DNA of 64,000 nucleotides from NCBI RefSeq assembly GCF_003385595.1, contig NZ_QNUE01000007.1, forward strand, positions 62,001 to 126,000. Reading direction: 5' to 3'. A model generated the notes under the pieces. It worked only from the letters and a program-made list of their open reading frames with translations, was not told the DNA's origin and did not search any database. This DNA is from Chryseobacterium flavum. GTDB lineage: Bacteria > Bacteroidota > Bacteroidia > Flavobacteriales > Weeksellaceae. A program made the position numbers and the translations under genes. The stretch's first letter is position 1; the number at the start of each line of letters is the position of its first letter. Below are positions 1 to 8,039 of the stretch, one piece after another.

Positions 1-735
1 ACTTTTAAATTTATACAGATAAGGAGCTTTATTGGCAGATCCGTCGTACAGCTTCTCCAGTCTGTCCAGAATATTCAGGCTAAGAATCTTTCGCTGAAAA
101 TTATTTCTTCTGAATTTCTGACCTAAAATGGTTTCATAAAGCGCCTGAAGATCTTTCATAGTAAATTTTTCAGGCAGGAGATTACTGGCTGCAACTTCTG
201 TATTGATATTCATACGAAGATACTCAAGGCCTGTTTCTATGATCCTGTCATGATCAAAAGCCATTTTCGGTAAGTTGTTGACTTCAAACCATTCACAGCT
301 TTCATTGAAGGCATCAGGAAAAGTATTGGCAATAGAAAAATCAATAAGGCTGCAATACCCTACGGTGATGAACCTTTGAAAGATCCAGTGTTCTTTAGGA
401 ACTTCAATACCTTTGTTCTTAAGAAGGATCTGATGAACATTATTTTCTGTACGGTCAATTCTTCCGAATGTGTGGAACTGTTTCAGAAAAAGCCCTTTGA
501 GATGCGTTCTTTCATAAAGAACCCTTTCGGCAGCTTCCCGGAGATCCTCATCGTTGAAAACAAAACCACCGGGTAGTGACCACAGATCAAGATCATGATA
601 TTTCAAAAGCAGTACTTTCAGAATATTATCATGGAATCCGAAAATAGTACAGTCAACAGATATATGGGCAACAAAATCTTTTGTGTCGATCAGTTCCTGA
701 AGTGTTTCTTTACTTTTTGTGTCTTTGATTTTCAT
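1..735 (-). CDS. NUDIX-fold winged-helix transcriptional regulator (NrtR/AraR-like), 3' end outside window
   Basis: The reading frame starts at 735 and runs off the left edge (245 residues visible). Residues 20-165 form a NUDIX-like fold and residues about 185-245 look like the winged-helix domain of the NrtR family. The Nudix box (G57 to L79) is decayed: G57, E63, R71 and E75 remain, but the catalytic REUxEExGU stretch reads RVLYERTHL, so key metal-binding glutamates are lost. This suggests a ligand-sensing rather than hydrolytic domain. In Bacteroidetes such proteins are known as sugar-responsive regulators (for example the arabinose regulator BT0354). It lies 16 bases downstream of the MFS gene, on the same strand and divergent from the SusCD locus, so it is the only local candidate regulator of that locus. 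Ligand unknown. Family call firm, target inferred. Confidence 0.85.
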   Translation of the reverse strand, partial: MKIKDTKSKETLQELIDTKDFVAHISVDCTIFGFHDNILKVLLLKYHDLDLWSLPGGFVFNDEDLREAAERVLYERTHLKGLFLKQFHTFGRIDRTENNVHQILLKNKGIEVPKEHWIFQRFITVGYCSLIDFSIANTFPDAFNESCEWFEVNNLPKMAFDHDRIIETGLEYLRMNINTEVAASNLLPEKFTMKDLQALYETILGQKFRRNNFQRKILSLNILDRLEKLYDGSANKAPYLYKFKS

Positions 736-751
736 GGCTGTAAAAATAAAA

Positions 752-1936
752 CTATTTTCTTTTTGAAACATTAAAAAATACTAAACTAATCACAAAAAGA
801 AGAATTACAAAACATAAGATATATAACGGGTAGAAGTTTAACAGTTGTTTTTCAAACAGAACAGCCATAATAATTGAGCTTACAGAACTGCCCAGAGAAG
901 AAAAAATGACAATAAGGGAAGTGAACAGGTTTACTTTTTCTTTATCAATCTGAGCAATCATCTTCGAATTGATGACCGGATAAAGCGGGGACAAAAACAA
1001 ACCGATTACCGGAAATAAGAAGAGAATTATTCTCGAATCTGCGGACTCAAAATACTGTACTCCTGCAATAATCATCAGTAAAGCAATAATGAAAGCCATA
1101 CATGACATATAGTAGTTTGGTAATGAAAACCTTCTGATGATATTTGCCGTTACAGTTCTGCCTGTATATGAAAACACTGACAGAAAAGAAGTAGCCTGAA
1201 GCGCAAAGAATGAATTGACTTTCAGGTGGTTTTTATAAAAAGAAGGAAGCCATGAATTGAATCCCTGTTCTACAAAAACGATAAAAAAAATCACGCCAAG
1301 GAATAATGTTACAGAAGGAGTGATAAATCCTGACAGTTCAGAAAAAACGCTTTTGTTTTGAAGAGGTTTAGCCTCAGAAATTGTAATATTTGACAACAGG
1401 AATATTGTTATTACACATAAAAAAGCAATTAATAAAAAACAAAATTTCCAGTATTCGGAATACTCACTGGATACGACCCACCCAAAACAGGTATTGACAA
1501 CAAAGATTCCGATCATGAAAGAAGCTTCTACACTGTTCATGGTTTTGGCCAGTGATTTTTCATCTGAAATATTATTCCTGATAATTCCAAAAACGCAGAT
1601 TTTACCAATGGCAAAACAGGCTCCTATGATAGCAAACCATAATTTAAAAAACCAGAATGCTTCTACAAATGGAAGAAGACAGGAGCAAAATCCGACAATT
1701 ATCAATGCTGAAATTAATGCTTTCTTTGTTCCTGTTTTGTTAATAAAACGAACCGCAAAAAGAGAAATAAAAGCAATGGGTAAGTCTTTAAAAGACTCTA
1801 GAAACCCCAGTTCTCCGTAGGTGATTTTCTCTTCGGATAACTGCAGAATGATGAGTCCCATACAGTTTAAAACCATTGAAAAAATAAGAAAGGTAAGTTT
1901 TAGTGGAAGAGAAATTTTAGAAAGCTTGATGATCAT
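752..1936 (-). CDS. MFS transporter, putative sugar uptake
   Basis: A 394-residue, strongly hydrophobic protein with about 12 membrane segments and short charged loops, including the R-x-x-N-K-T-G-T-K-K loop after the second or third helix that resembles the MFS A-motif region. The length is typical of MFS carriers. It starts head-to-head with the SusC gene (176-base shared upstream region) and is followed after 16 bases by the NUDIX-type regulator, so the two probably form one leftward transcript. Its position next to a glucan utilisation locus suggests inner-membrane uptake of glucose or gluco-oligosaccharides released by the periplasmic enzymes. Substrate is inferred from context only; efflux cannot be excluded. 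Confidence 0.75.
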   Translation of the reverse strand: MIIKLSKISLPLKLTFLIFSMVLNCMGLIILQLSEEKITYGELGFLESFKDLPIAFISLFAVRFINKTGTKKALISALIIVGFCSCLLPFVEAFWFFKLWFAIIGACFAIGKICVFGIIRNNISDEKSLAKTMNSVEASFMIGIFVVNTCFGWVVSSEYSEYWKFCFLLIAFLCVITIFLLSNITISEAKPLQNKSVFSELSGFITPSVTLFLGVIFFIVFVEQGFNSWLPSFYKNHLKVNSFFALQATSFLSVFSYTGRTVTANIIRRFSLPNYYMSCMAFIIALLMIIAGVQYFESADSRIILFLFPVIGLFLSPLYPVINSKMIAQIDKEKVNLFTSLIVIFSSLGSSVSSIIMAVLFEKQLLNFYPLYILCFVILLFVISLVFFNVSKRK

Positions 1937-2081
1937 TTTGGGAGATGTCTTTATTGTTTTTTTTTGAAATTTTATGAAATATTGATGCGAAGATAGTGCT
2001 TCTAACCCTGAAAAATAAAAGAAAAATTAAAATAGTTGTGAATAGAATGTTAATTATTTGAAAAAAAATATATTTTTATTG

Positions 2082-2094
2082 TCTCAATTTGAGA
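2082..2094. promoter_or_regulatory. Perfect inverted repeat upstream of SusC, candidate operator
   Basis: TCTCAA-T-TTGAGA is a perfect 6-base inverted repeat around one central base. It lies 18 bases before the SusC start codon, in the divergent region shared with the MFS/regulator pair. Size and symmetry suit a dimeric winged-helix regulator, and the neighbouring NUDIX-type regulator is the obvious candidate. No convincing -7/-33 pair was found nearby. Function is inferred. Confidence 0.35.
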
Positions 2095-2112
2095 ATTAAA
2101 CAATAACTGTAT

Positions 2113-5031
2113 ATGAATGTAAGAATATCAAGAAGCGTAGGAGTGGTTGCCGTTCTCTATTTTACGGCCAACTTCAGTGCCCAGACCAACGTGAAGGACA
2201 CGATTGCTAAAGAAAACAAAATAGAAGAAGTTGTAGTCATAGGTTATGGTACTCAGAAAAAAAGTAATGTAACAGGGGCTATTGCAAGTATTAAAGCCAG
2301 TGATATTGAAAATATCCCATCTGGTAAACCGGAGCAGGTTTTGCAGGGAAGGGCAGCCGGGGTTTCTGTTGTTACTAACTCGGGACAACCCGGTGCAGCA
2401 GCTACTGTACGGGTAAGAGGGATTACCAGTTTTGGGGCGGGAAGTAACAGCCCTTTATGGGTAGTAGACGGTATTGTTGTAGATAATATCGGATGGCTTA
2501 ACCAGTCAGATATAGAAAGCATTGAAGTACTGAAAGACGGGGCTTCATCAGCAATCTATGGTGTCTCTGCTGCTAAAGGGGTAATTCTTGTTACAACTAA
2601 GAAAGGGAAAAAAGGAAAGCTGACTCTTTCTTACAATGGTTTTTATGGTTTTTCAAATGCTTCAAAAAAATTAGACCTTCTTGATGCTACACAATATGCT
2701 AAAATTATTAATGAAGGTTTTGTAAATGATGGAGGAACCCCAAGGTTTTCCAATCCGGAATCATTTGGAAAAGGTACCAACTGGCAAGATGCTATTTTTG
2801 GGACTGGTGAAAAGACGTCGCACGAAGTAAGCATTACAGGAGGTAATGAAAAATCTACATATTATACTTCCTTCGGATATTTTGATCAGACAGGTATTGT
2901 AATGAGTGATATTTCTTATTACAAAAGAATTAATGCAAGGTTCAACTCGACGCATAAAGTTACAGACTACCTGACAATAGGACAAACATTTGCTTATACC
3001 CACGTAAAATCCCAAGGAGTAAGTGCAAATGAAGAATTCGGAGGACCGTTGGCTTCAGCGGTAAACCTGGACCCTACAACTCCGGTTGTTGTAACAGATT
3101 GGTCAATGGTAGATCCAAGTGGTTATACCAACCCTTATATCATCCGCGATTCGGAAGGACGTCCGTACGGAATTTCCAGATATGTGAACAACGAAATGAC
3201 CAATCCACAAGCTTTCCGCCATATACAACAGGGTAATTACAGCTGGTCTGATGATTTTGTTGGAAATGTTTTTGCAGAGCTTAAGTTTCTGGATCACTTC
3301 ACATTCAAAACAAGTTTAAATGGTAAGAAATCCTATTGGGGAAGCCGCTCTTTTACACCGAAATATTATTTAAGTCCCAATTATAACAATACCAGCTTTA
3401 ACAGTCTGAATAAGGTAGATGAAAATAAGTTCGAATGGAGTATGGAAAATACGTTGACCTATCAGAACAAGCTTGGTGATCACAACATCAACATCATGAT
3501 AGGACAAGGGGTTTACCGATACAATATTGCTGGTGGGGCCAGTTTGACCTATAGTAATCTGCCTATCGATAACTGGCAGGATGCTTCTTTCAATTTTGAT
3601 ATTCCTCAGGATAATATTACAGCAAAGGGATGGGATGGAATCGAAACCCGTAAAGCATCTTATTTTGGGAGAATCATTTACGATTACGCAGATAAATATC
3701 TATTTACAGGAACAATTCGTAGAGACGGTTCTTCAAAATTTGCAACTAATCAGCATTGGGGAACTTTTCCTTCTATGTCCCTGGGATGGAATGTTCATAA
3801 GGAAAACTTCTGGCCGGAGAATAAAGTGGTTAATAACTTAAAATTAAGAGGAGGATACGGGGTGTTAGGAAATGATGAAATGGATAACTTCAAATTTGCA
3901 AGTTTCATGGTTTCCGGAAGTAATTATACCAACTCCAGTAATAATATCATCATTGGTTATGCACCAAGTACCCTGGAAAATCCAAACCTGAAATGGGAAC
4001 AGACAAGCCAGTTGAATATTGCTGCGGATTTAAAATTATTCAACAATTTTACTTTGACAGCAGATTGGTATAAAAAGAAAACAACTGATATTCTCAGACA
4101 AATCAACATTCCAGGGTATGTAGGAGTTCCTAATTTGCCTTGGTCAAATGTAGGAGATATGGAGAATACCGGAATAGAATTTGAACTGGGATATAAAAAG
4201 AACTGGGAAGATTTTAGCATATCTGTTAATGGTAACTTTGCTACAATAAAGAACAAAGTTCTGAGATTAGAGGATGACATTGAATATTTCAATCTGGCTT
4301 CTTTCCAGACTATGGGGCCTGTATCCAGAGTAGCTGTAGGACAGCCTTACGGGTCATTCTATGGACATACTTATAGCGGTGTTTTCCAGAATCAGGCACA
4401 AATTGACAATTATGTAAATGCCGGCGGAGTAAAATTATTGCCGGATGCAAAACCGGGAGATTTTATCTGGCAGGATAATAATGGAGACGGAAAAATTGAT
4501 GACAATGATAAAGTAAACCTGGGAAGCTCTATACCAAAATATACTTTTGGTCTTACCGTGAATATGAGTTATAAGAACTTTGATCTGATGATGTTTGCGC
4601 AGGGGCAGGCTGGTAACAAGATTTTCCAGGGGCTAAGAAGATTGGATTTGCCTGATGCTAATTACCAGACAAGAATCTTAGACCGATGGACGGGAGAAGG
4701 ATCTACCAATGATAATCCAAGAATTACCCGTAATGACCCTAACCATAACTATTCATGGATGTCCAATTATTATCTTCAGAAAGGAGATTATGTGCGTTTG
4801 AAAATTGTTCAGTTGGGTTATACCATTCCTCAGGATGTTACCAAACGTTTTGGAATGAACAAAGTAAGACTGTATATCACGGGAGAAAACCTAATTACTT
4901 TCACAAAATATACAGGATATGATCCGGAAATTGCTGGAAGAAACAACTCCGAACAAGATATTATAGGTATCGATAGAGCATATTATCCACAAGCCAGAAC
5001 ATTCCTGATGGGAGCTAATATTCAATTTTAA
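2113..5031 (+). CDS. SusC/RagA-family TonB-dependent outer-membrane transporter
   Basis: 972 residues. A signal peptide covers about residues 1-24 (cleavage after F-S-A-Q). The TonB-box-like stretch EEVVVIGYG is followed by a plug domain with the RVRGI and WVVDG motifs and a long beta-barrel rich in aromatic-ended strands, ending in a C-terminal F as usual for outer-membrane proteins. Unlike most SusC proteins it lacks the N-terminal carboxypeptidase-regulatory-like domain; the TonB box comes about 15 residues after the signal peptide. It is the first gene of the locus and its stop codon overlaps the first possible start of the SusD gene. With SusD it should import glucan oligosaccharides into the periplasm. 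Family certain, substrate inferred from the downstream GH30, GH3 and GH16 enzymes. Confidence 0.95.
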   Translation: MNVRISRSVGVVAVLYFTANFSAQTNVKDTIAKENKIEEVVVIGYGTQKKSNVTGAIASIKASDIENIPSGKPEQVLQGRAAGVSVVTNSGQPGAAATVRVRGITSFGAGSNSPLWVVDGIVVDNIGWLNQSDIESIEVLKDGASSAIYGVSAAKGVILVTTKKGKKGKLTLSYNGFYGFSNASKKLDLLDATQYAKIINEGFVNDGGTPRFSNPESFGKGTNWQDAIFGTGEKTSHEVSITGGNEKSTYYTSFGYFDQTGIVMSDISYYKRINARFNSTHKVTDYLTIGQTFAYTHVKSQGVSANEEFGGPLASAVNLDPTTPVVVTDWSMVDPSGYTNPYIIRDSEGRPYGISRYVNNEMTNPQAFRHIQQGNYSWSDDFVGNVFAELKFLDHFTFKTSLNGKKSYWGSRSFTPKYYLSPNYNNTSFNSLNKVDENKFEWSMENTLTYQNKLGDHNINIMIGQGVYRYNIAGGASLTYSNLPIDNWQDASFNFDIPQDNITAKGWDGIETRKASYFGRIIYDYADKYLFTGTIRRDGSSKFATNQHWGTFPSMSLGWNVHKENFWPENKVVNNLKLRGGYGVLGNDEMDNFKFASFMVSGSNYTNSSNNIIIGYAPSTLENPNLKWEQTSQLNIAADLKLFNNFTLTADWYKKKTTDILRQINIPGYVGVPNLPWSNVGDMENTGIEFELGYKKNWEDFSISVNGNFATIKNKVLRLEDDIEYFNLASFQTMGPVSRVAVGQPYGSFYGHTYSGVFQNQAQIDNYVNAGGVKLLPDAKPGDFIWQDNNGDGKIDDNDKVNLGSSIPKYTFGLTVNMSYKNFDLMMFAQGQAGNKIFQGLRRLDLPDANYQTRILDRWTGEGSTNDNPRITRNDPNHNYSWMSNYYLQKGDYVRLKIVQLGYTIPQDVTKRFGMNKVRLYITGENLITFTKYTGYDPEIAGRNNSEQDIIGIDRAYYPQARTFLMGANIQF

Positions 5032-5042
5032 TGACAAACAAA

Positions 5043-6602
5043 ATGAAAAATAAAAATTTTATATATAAAGGACTTGCCGTAGCGTTTCTGACAGGTCTGA
5101 GTTTTACCAATATAGGCTGTAGTGATTCCTATCTGGATGAAGTACAAAATTCCGGGGCATTTAGTACTGATTCATATTTTAAAAATGAGCAGCAGTCTTT
5201 TAGTGCACTGATTTCCGTATATGATGTTTTAAGAAAATATTCTGCCGGATTCGAAAATACAGTTACTTTCTTTAATGCCGGGTCTGATGACTTTTATTCC
5301 GGTGGAGGAAGTTCTAATGACGGCGCGGGTATCCAGGGGTTCAATAATTATATGATCAATCCCAACACTATGCCTGCCAGCTACTGGAGAGATTACTACC
5401 AGGGAATTGCACGTGCTAATCTTGTAATAGAAAAAGTTCCGGGAGCTTCCATGAGTGAAGATCTTAAAAAAAGATATATTGCAGAAGCTAAAGTTCTTCG
5501 TTCTCTATATTATTTTGAGCTGGTAAGAATGTTTGGGAATATTCCTCTGATTCTCAAAAGTATAACTGTTTCAGATGATTATTGGCATATACCACAGGCA
5601 AAACCAAGTGACGTTTATACACAGATAGAAAATGATATCAATGCTGCTATTCCGGATCTTATGATGACACCTGGAAGCAGTGATAAAGGACGAATTACAC
5701 AGGGAACAGCCAGAGCAATATTGGGCAAAATCTACCTCTATGATAAGAAAATGCCTGAAGCGGCTGCTCAATTTGCCCAAGTAAATGGCACGCCAGGGGG
5801 AACCAGTCAGTACGGATATAAGCTTGTGGCAAGTTATGCAGATTTATTTAAAGTTGCACTGGAAACCGATCCAGACCCAAATAAATATAAATTTTTATCA
5901 GAATCTATTCTTGAAATAATGCATACCAATAAAGGAAGTTCTGATTGGGGATTCTGGGGACAGGGCAAAGATGAAGGAAACTCTATCAATGTGATGGTAG
6001 GCCCACGTTCTTATTCATTAAAAAATATCCCTAATAATGATGCCCCGGACATATATTCTGGTTGGGCATTTAATACCGTAACAGAGAACTTTGTTAATTT
6101 TATGCAGGGAGATCCAAGATTGGATGTGACAGTTTTCAATGCGAAAAAACTGGTTACTGATGGCAAAATTACGTATGCCCCTGCTTTTGCAGATACCGGA
6201 TATTTCCTGAATAAATATTTGCCTACAAATGCTTTAAAAAGCTCACTTCCTGGTCCTGCAGAGCTGAATTTCAGACAAAATTATATCGCTATAAGACTGG
6301 CAGATACTTATCTGATGGAGGCAGAGGCTTTAGGGAGTACAGGCGCAAGAGCTCAGGCTTTATTAGATGCGGTAAGATCCAGAGTAGGATTACCATCAGT
6401 TCCTGTTTCTTTGCAGGCTATTAAAGATGAAAGAAGGAGAGAACTTGCAGGGGAAGGTCATAGATGGTTTGACCTTGTCAGATGGGGTGATGCACCTTCC
6501 AAGCTTGCTTTCAAAGGATTTAAAGCTAACAAAAATGAAATTCTTCCGATTCCGTTCAATGAATTGCCGAATACATCATTAAAACAAAATCCCGGATACT
6601 AA
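5043..6602 (+). CDS. SusD/RagB-family glycan-binding lipoprotein
   Basis: The start at 5043 is preferred over an in-frame ATG at 5031 that overlaps the SusC stop, because it opens directly into a lipoprotein signal (MKNKN, then a hydrophobic run, then N-I-G-C with Cys26). The acidic residues after the cysteine fit the Bacteroidetes surface lipoprotein export signal. The protein has the alpha-helical TPR-like SusD fold: the N-terminal SYLDE stretch, the central AEAKVLRSLYYFELVRMFG helix and the C-terminal RRRELAGEGHRWFDLVRWG and QNPGY motifs are all classic. It caps the SusC barrel and binds polysaccharide at the cell surface. The next gene begins 3 bases after its stop. Confidence 0.95.
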   Translation: MKNKNFIYKGLAVAFLTGLSFTNIGCSDSYLDEVQNSGAFSTDSYFKNEQQSFSALISVYDVLRKYSAGFENTVTFFNAGSDDFYSGGGSSNDGAGIQGFNNYMINPNTMPASYWRDYYQGIARANLVIEKVPGASMSEDLKKRYIAEAKVLRSLYYFELVRMFGNIPLILKSITVSDDYWHIPQAKPSDVYTQIENDINAAIPDLMMTPGSSDKGRITQGTARAILGKIYLYDKKMPEAAAQFAQVNGTPGGTSQYGYKLVASYADLFKVALETDPDPNKYKFLSESILEIMHTNKGSSDWGFWGQGKDEGNSINVMVGPRSYSLKNIPNNDAPDIYSGWAFNTVTENFVNFMQGDPRLDVTVFNAKKLVTDGKITYAPAFADTGYFLNKYLPTNALKSSLPGPAELNFRQNYIAIRLADTYLMEAEALGSTGARAQALLDAVRSRVGLPSVPVSLQAIKDERRRELAGEGHRWFDLVRWGDAPSKLAFKGFKANKNEILPIPFNELPNTSLKQNPGY

Positions 6603-6605
6603 TAC

Positions 6606-8030
6606 ATGAAGTTTCACAACTTATATAGTTTCTTTAGAGGTGCCGCACTACTTAGTGGTGTGGCCCTTTTTCCATTATCATGCGCCTCACTTACTTCAAA
6701 TAAAGGAAATGAAGTGCAGTACTGGCTTACAAAAGGTGATGAAAGTGTAAAATTACAGCAGCAGGCTTCTGTTAAATTTGCAAATAATATCAATAGCTTT
6801 CAGAATATTGAAATCGATGATACTCAAAAGTTTCAATATATTGATGGTTTTGGATATACATTAACGGGAGGAAGTGTTGAGGTAATCAACCGGTTGTCAC
6901 CTTCCAAAAGAAAGGCACTGCTTCATGAGCTTTTTGGGAGTGATAAAAATTCAATCTCCATCAGCTATTTGAGAATTAGCATAGGAGCTTCTGATCTTGA
7001 TGGCGAAGTATTTTCGTATAATGACCTGCCTGCAGGGCAGACTGATCCCTCTCTTTCAAAGTTCAGCCTTGCAAAAGATAAAGCGTTGATTGCTATGATC
7101 AAAGAGATTTTAGCAATTAATCCATCTATTAAAATTATTGCTGCGCCATGGTCTCCGCCGGTTTGGATGAAAGATAACGGAAAATCTAGAGGAGGAAGTT
7201 TAAAGCCTGAATTCTATGGAGCTTATGCCCGATATTTTGTAAAATACATTCAGGGCATGAAAACGGAAGGTATTATCATTGACGCAGTGACACCTCAGAA
7301 TGAGCCTTTACATCCTGGCAATAATCCAAGTTTGTATATGCCGTCTGAACAGCAGGGAGATTTTATAAAAAACCATCTGGGCCCGGCTTTTAAGGCAAGC
7401 GGAGTCACTACCAAAATTGTTGTCTACGATCACAACTGCAACAAACCTGAATATGCTATTGAGATTTTAAAAGATTCCGAAGCGGGCCAATATATAGACG
7501 GATCAGCTTTTCACTTATACGAAGGAGATATTTCCGCATTAACCACTGTACACAATGCTTTTCCGGACAAAAACCTATATTTTACCGAGCAGTGGACAGG
7601 TTCAAAAGGAACGTTTAATGAAGATCTGAACTGGCACACAAAAAATGTAATCATTGGTTCCATGAGAAACTGGAGTAAAATCGCCCTGGAATGGAATCTT
7701 GCCAACGACCCGGGATTTGCTCCGCATACAGAGGGCGGATGCACAGAATGTAAGGGAGCCATTACAGTTTCTGACAGTGAAAACTTTACCAGAAATGTTT
7801 CCTATTATATTATTGCTCACGCTTCAAAATTTGTTCCGGCAGGATCACAGCGTATCGCTTCTACACAGACTGACAAACTTTCAACGGCGGCTTTTAAGAC
7901 TCAATTTGGGAAAATAGTTTTAATTGTTCAGAATGATAATAAAGAAGATGAGCATTTTAATATTAAATTTGCCGGGAAAACTGCTGCTGTAGCAATTTCA
8001 GGACATTCTGCAGCAACCTACATTTTTTAA
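6606..8030 (+). CDS. GH30 family glycosidase lipoprotein (possible beta-1,6-glucanase)
   Basis: 474 residues with an N-terminal hydrophobic segment ending in P-L-S-C (Cys26), so probably a lipoprotein. The GH30 (beta/alpha)8 barrel signatures are clear: APWSPPVWMK (about 180-189), the acid/base Glu233 in TPQNEP and the nucleophile Glu328 in YFTEQW. A short beta-sandwich follows at the C-terminus (last ~80 residues). GH30 members act on glucosylceramide, beta-1,6-glucan or beta-1,6-branched laminarin; the sequence differs clearly from the second GH30 in this locus (11153-12592), so the two probably cut different linkages. Endo- or exo-beta-1,6-glucanase activity is an inference from the GH16/GH3 neighbours. 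It is packed 3 bases after SusD. Confidence 0.88.
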   Translation: MKFHNLYSFFRGAALLSGVALFPLSCASLTSNKGNEVQYWLTKGDESVKLQQQASVKFANNINSFQNIEIDDTQKFQYIDGFGYTLTGGSVEVINRLSPSKRKALLHELFGSDKNSISISYLRISIGASDLDGEVFSYNDLPAGQTDPSLSKFSLAKDKALIAMIKEILAINPSIKIIAAPWSPPVWMKDNGKSRGGSLKPEFYGAYARYFVKYIQGMKTEGIIIDAVTPQNEPLHPGNNPSLYMPSEQQGDFIKNHLGPAFKASGVTTKIVVYDHNCNKPEYAIEILKDSEAGQYIDGSAFHLYEGDISALTTVHNAFPDKNLYFTEQWTGSKGTFNEDLNWHTKNVIIGSMRNWSKIALEWNLANDPGFAPHTEGGCTECKGAITVSDSENFTRNVSYYIIAHASKFVPAGSQRIASTQTDKLSTAAFKTQFGKIVLIVQNDNKEDEHFNIKFAGKTAAVAISGHSAATYIF

Positions 8031-8039
8031 TTTGATACT

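Noticed and set aside
376-576. A 66-codon + strand open frame inside the NUDIX regulator gene
   Set aside because: It is antisense to a well-supported conserved gene, has no recognisable domain and no start context.
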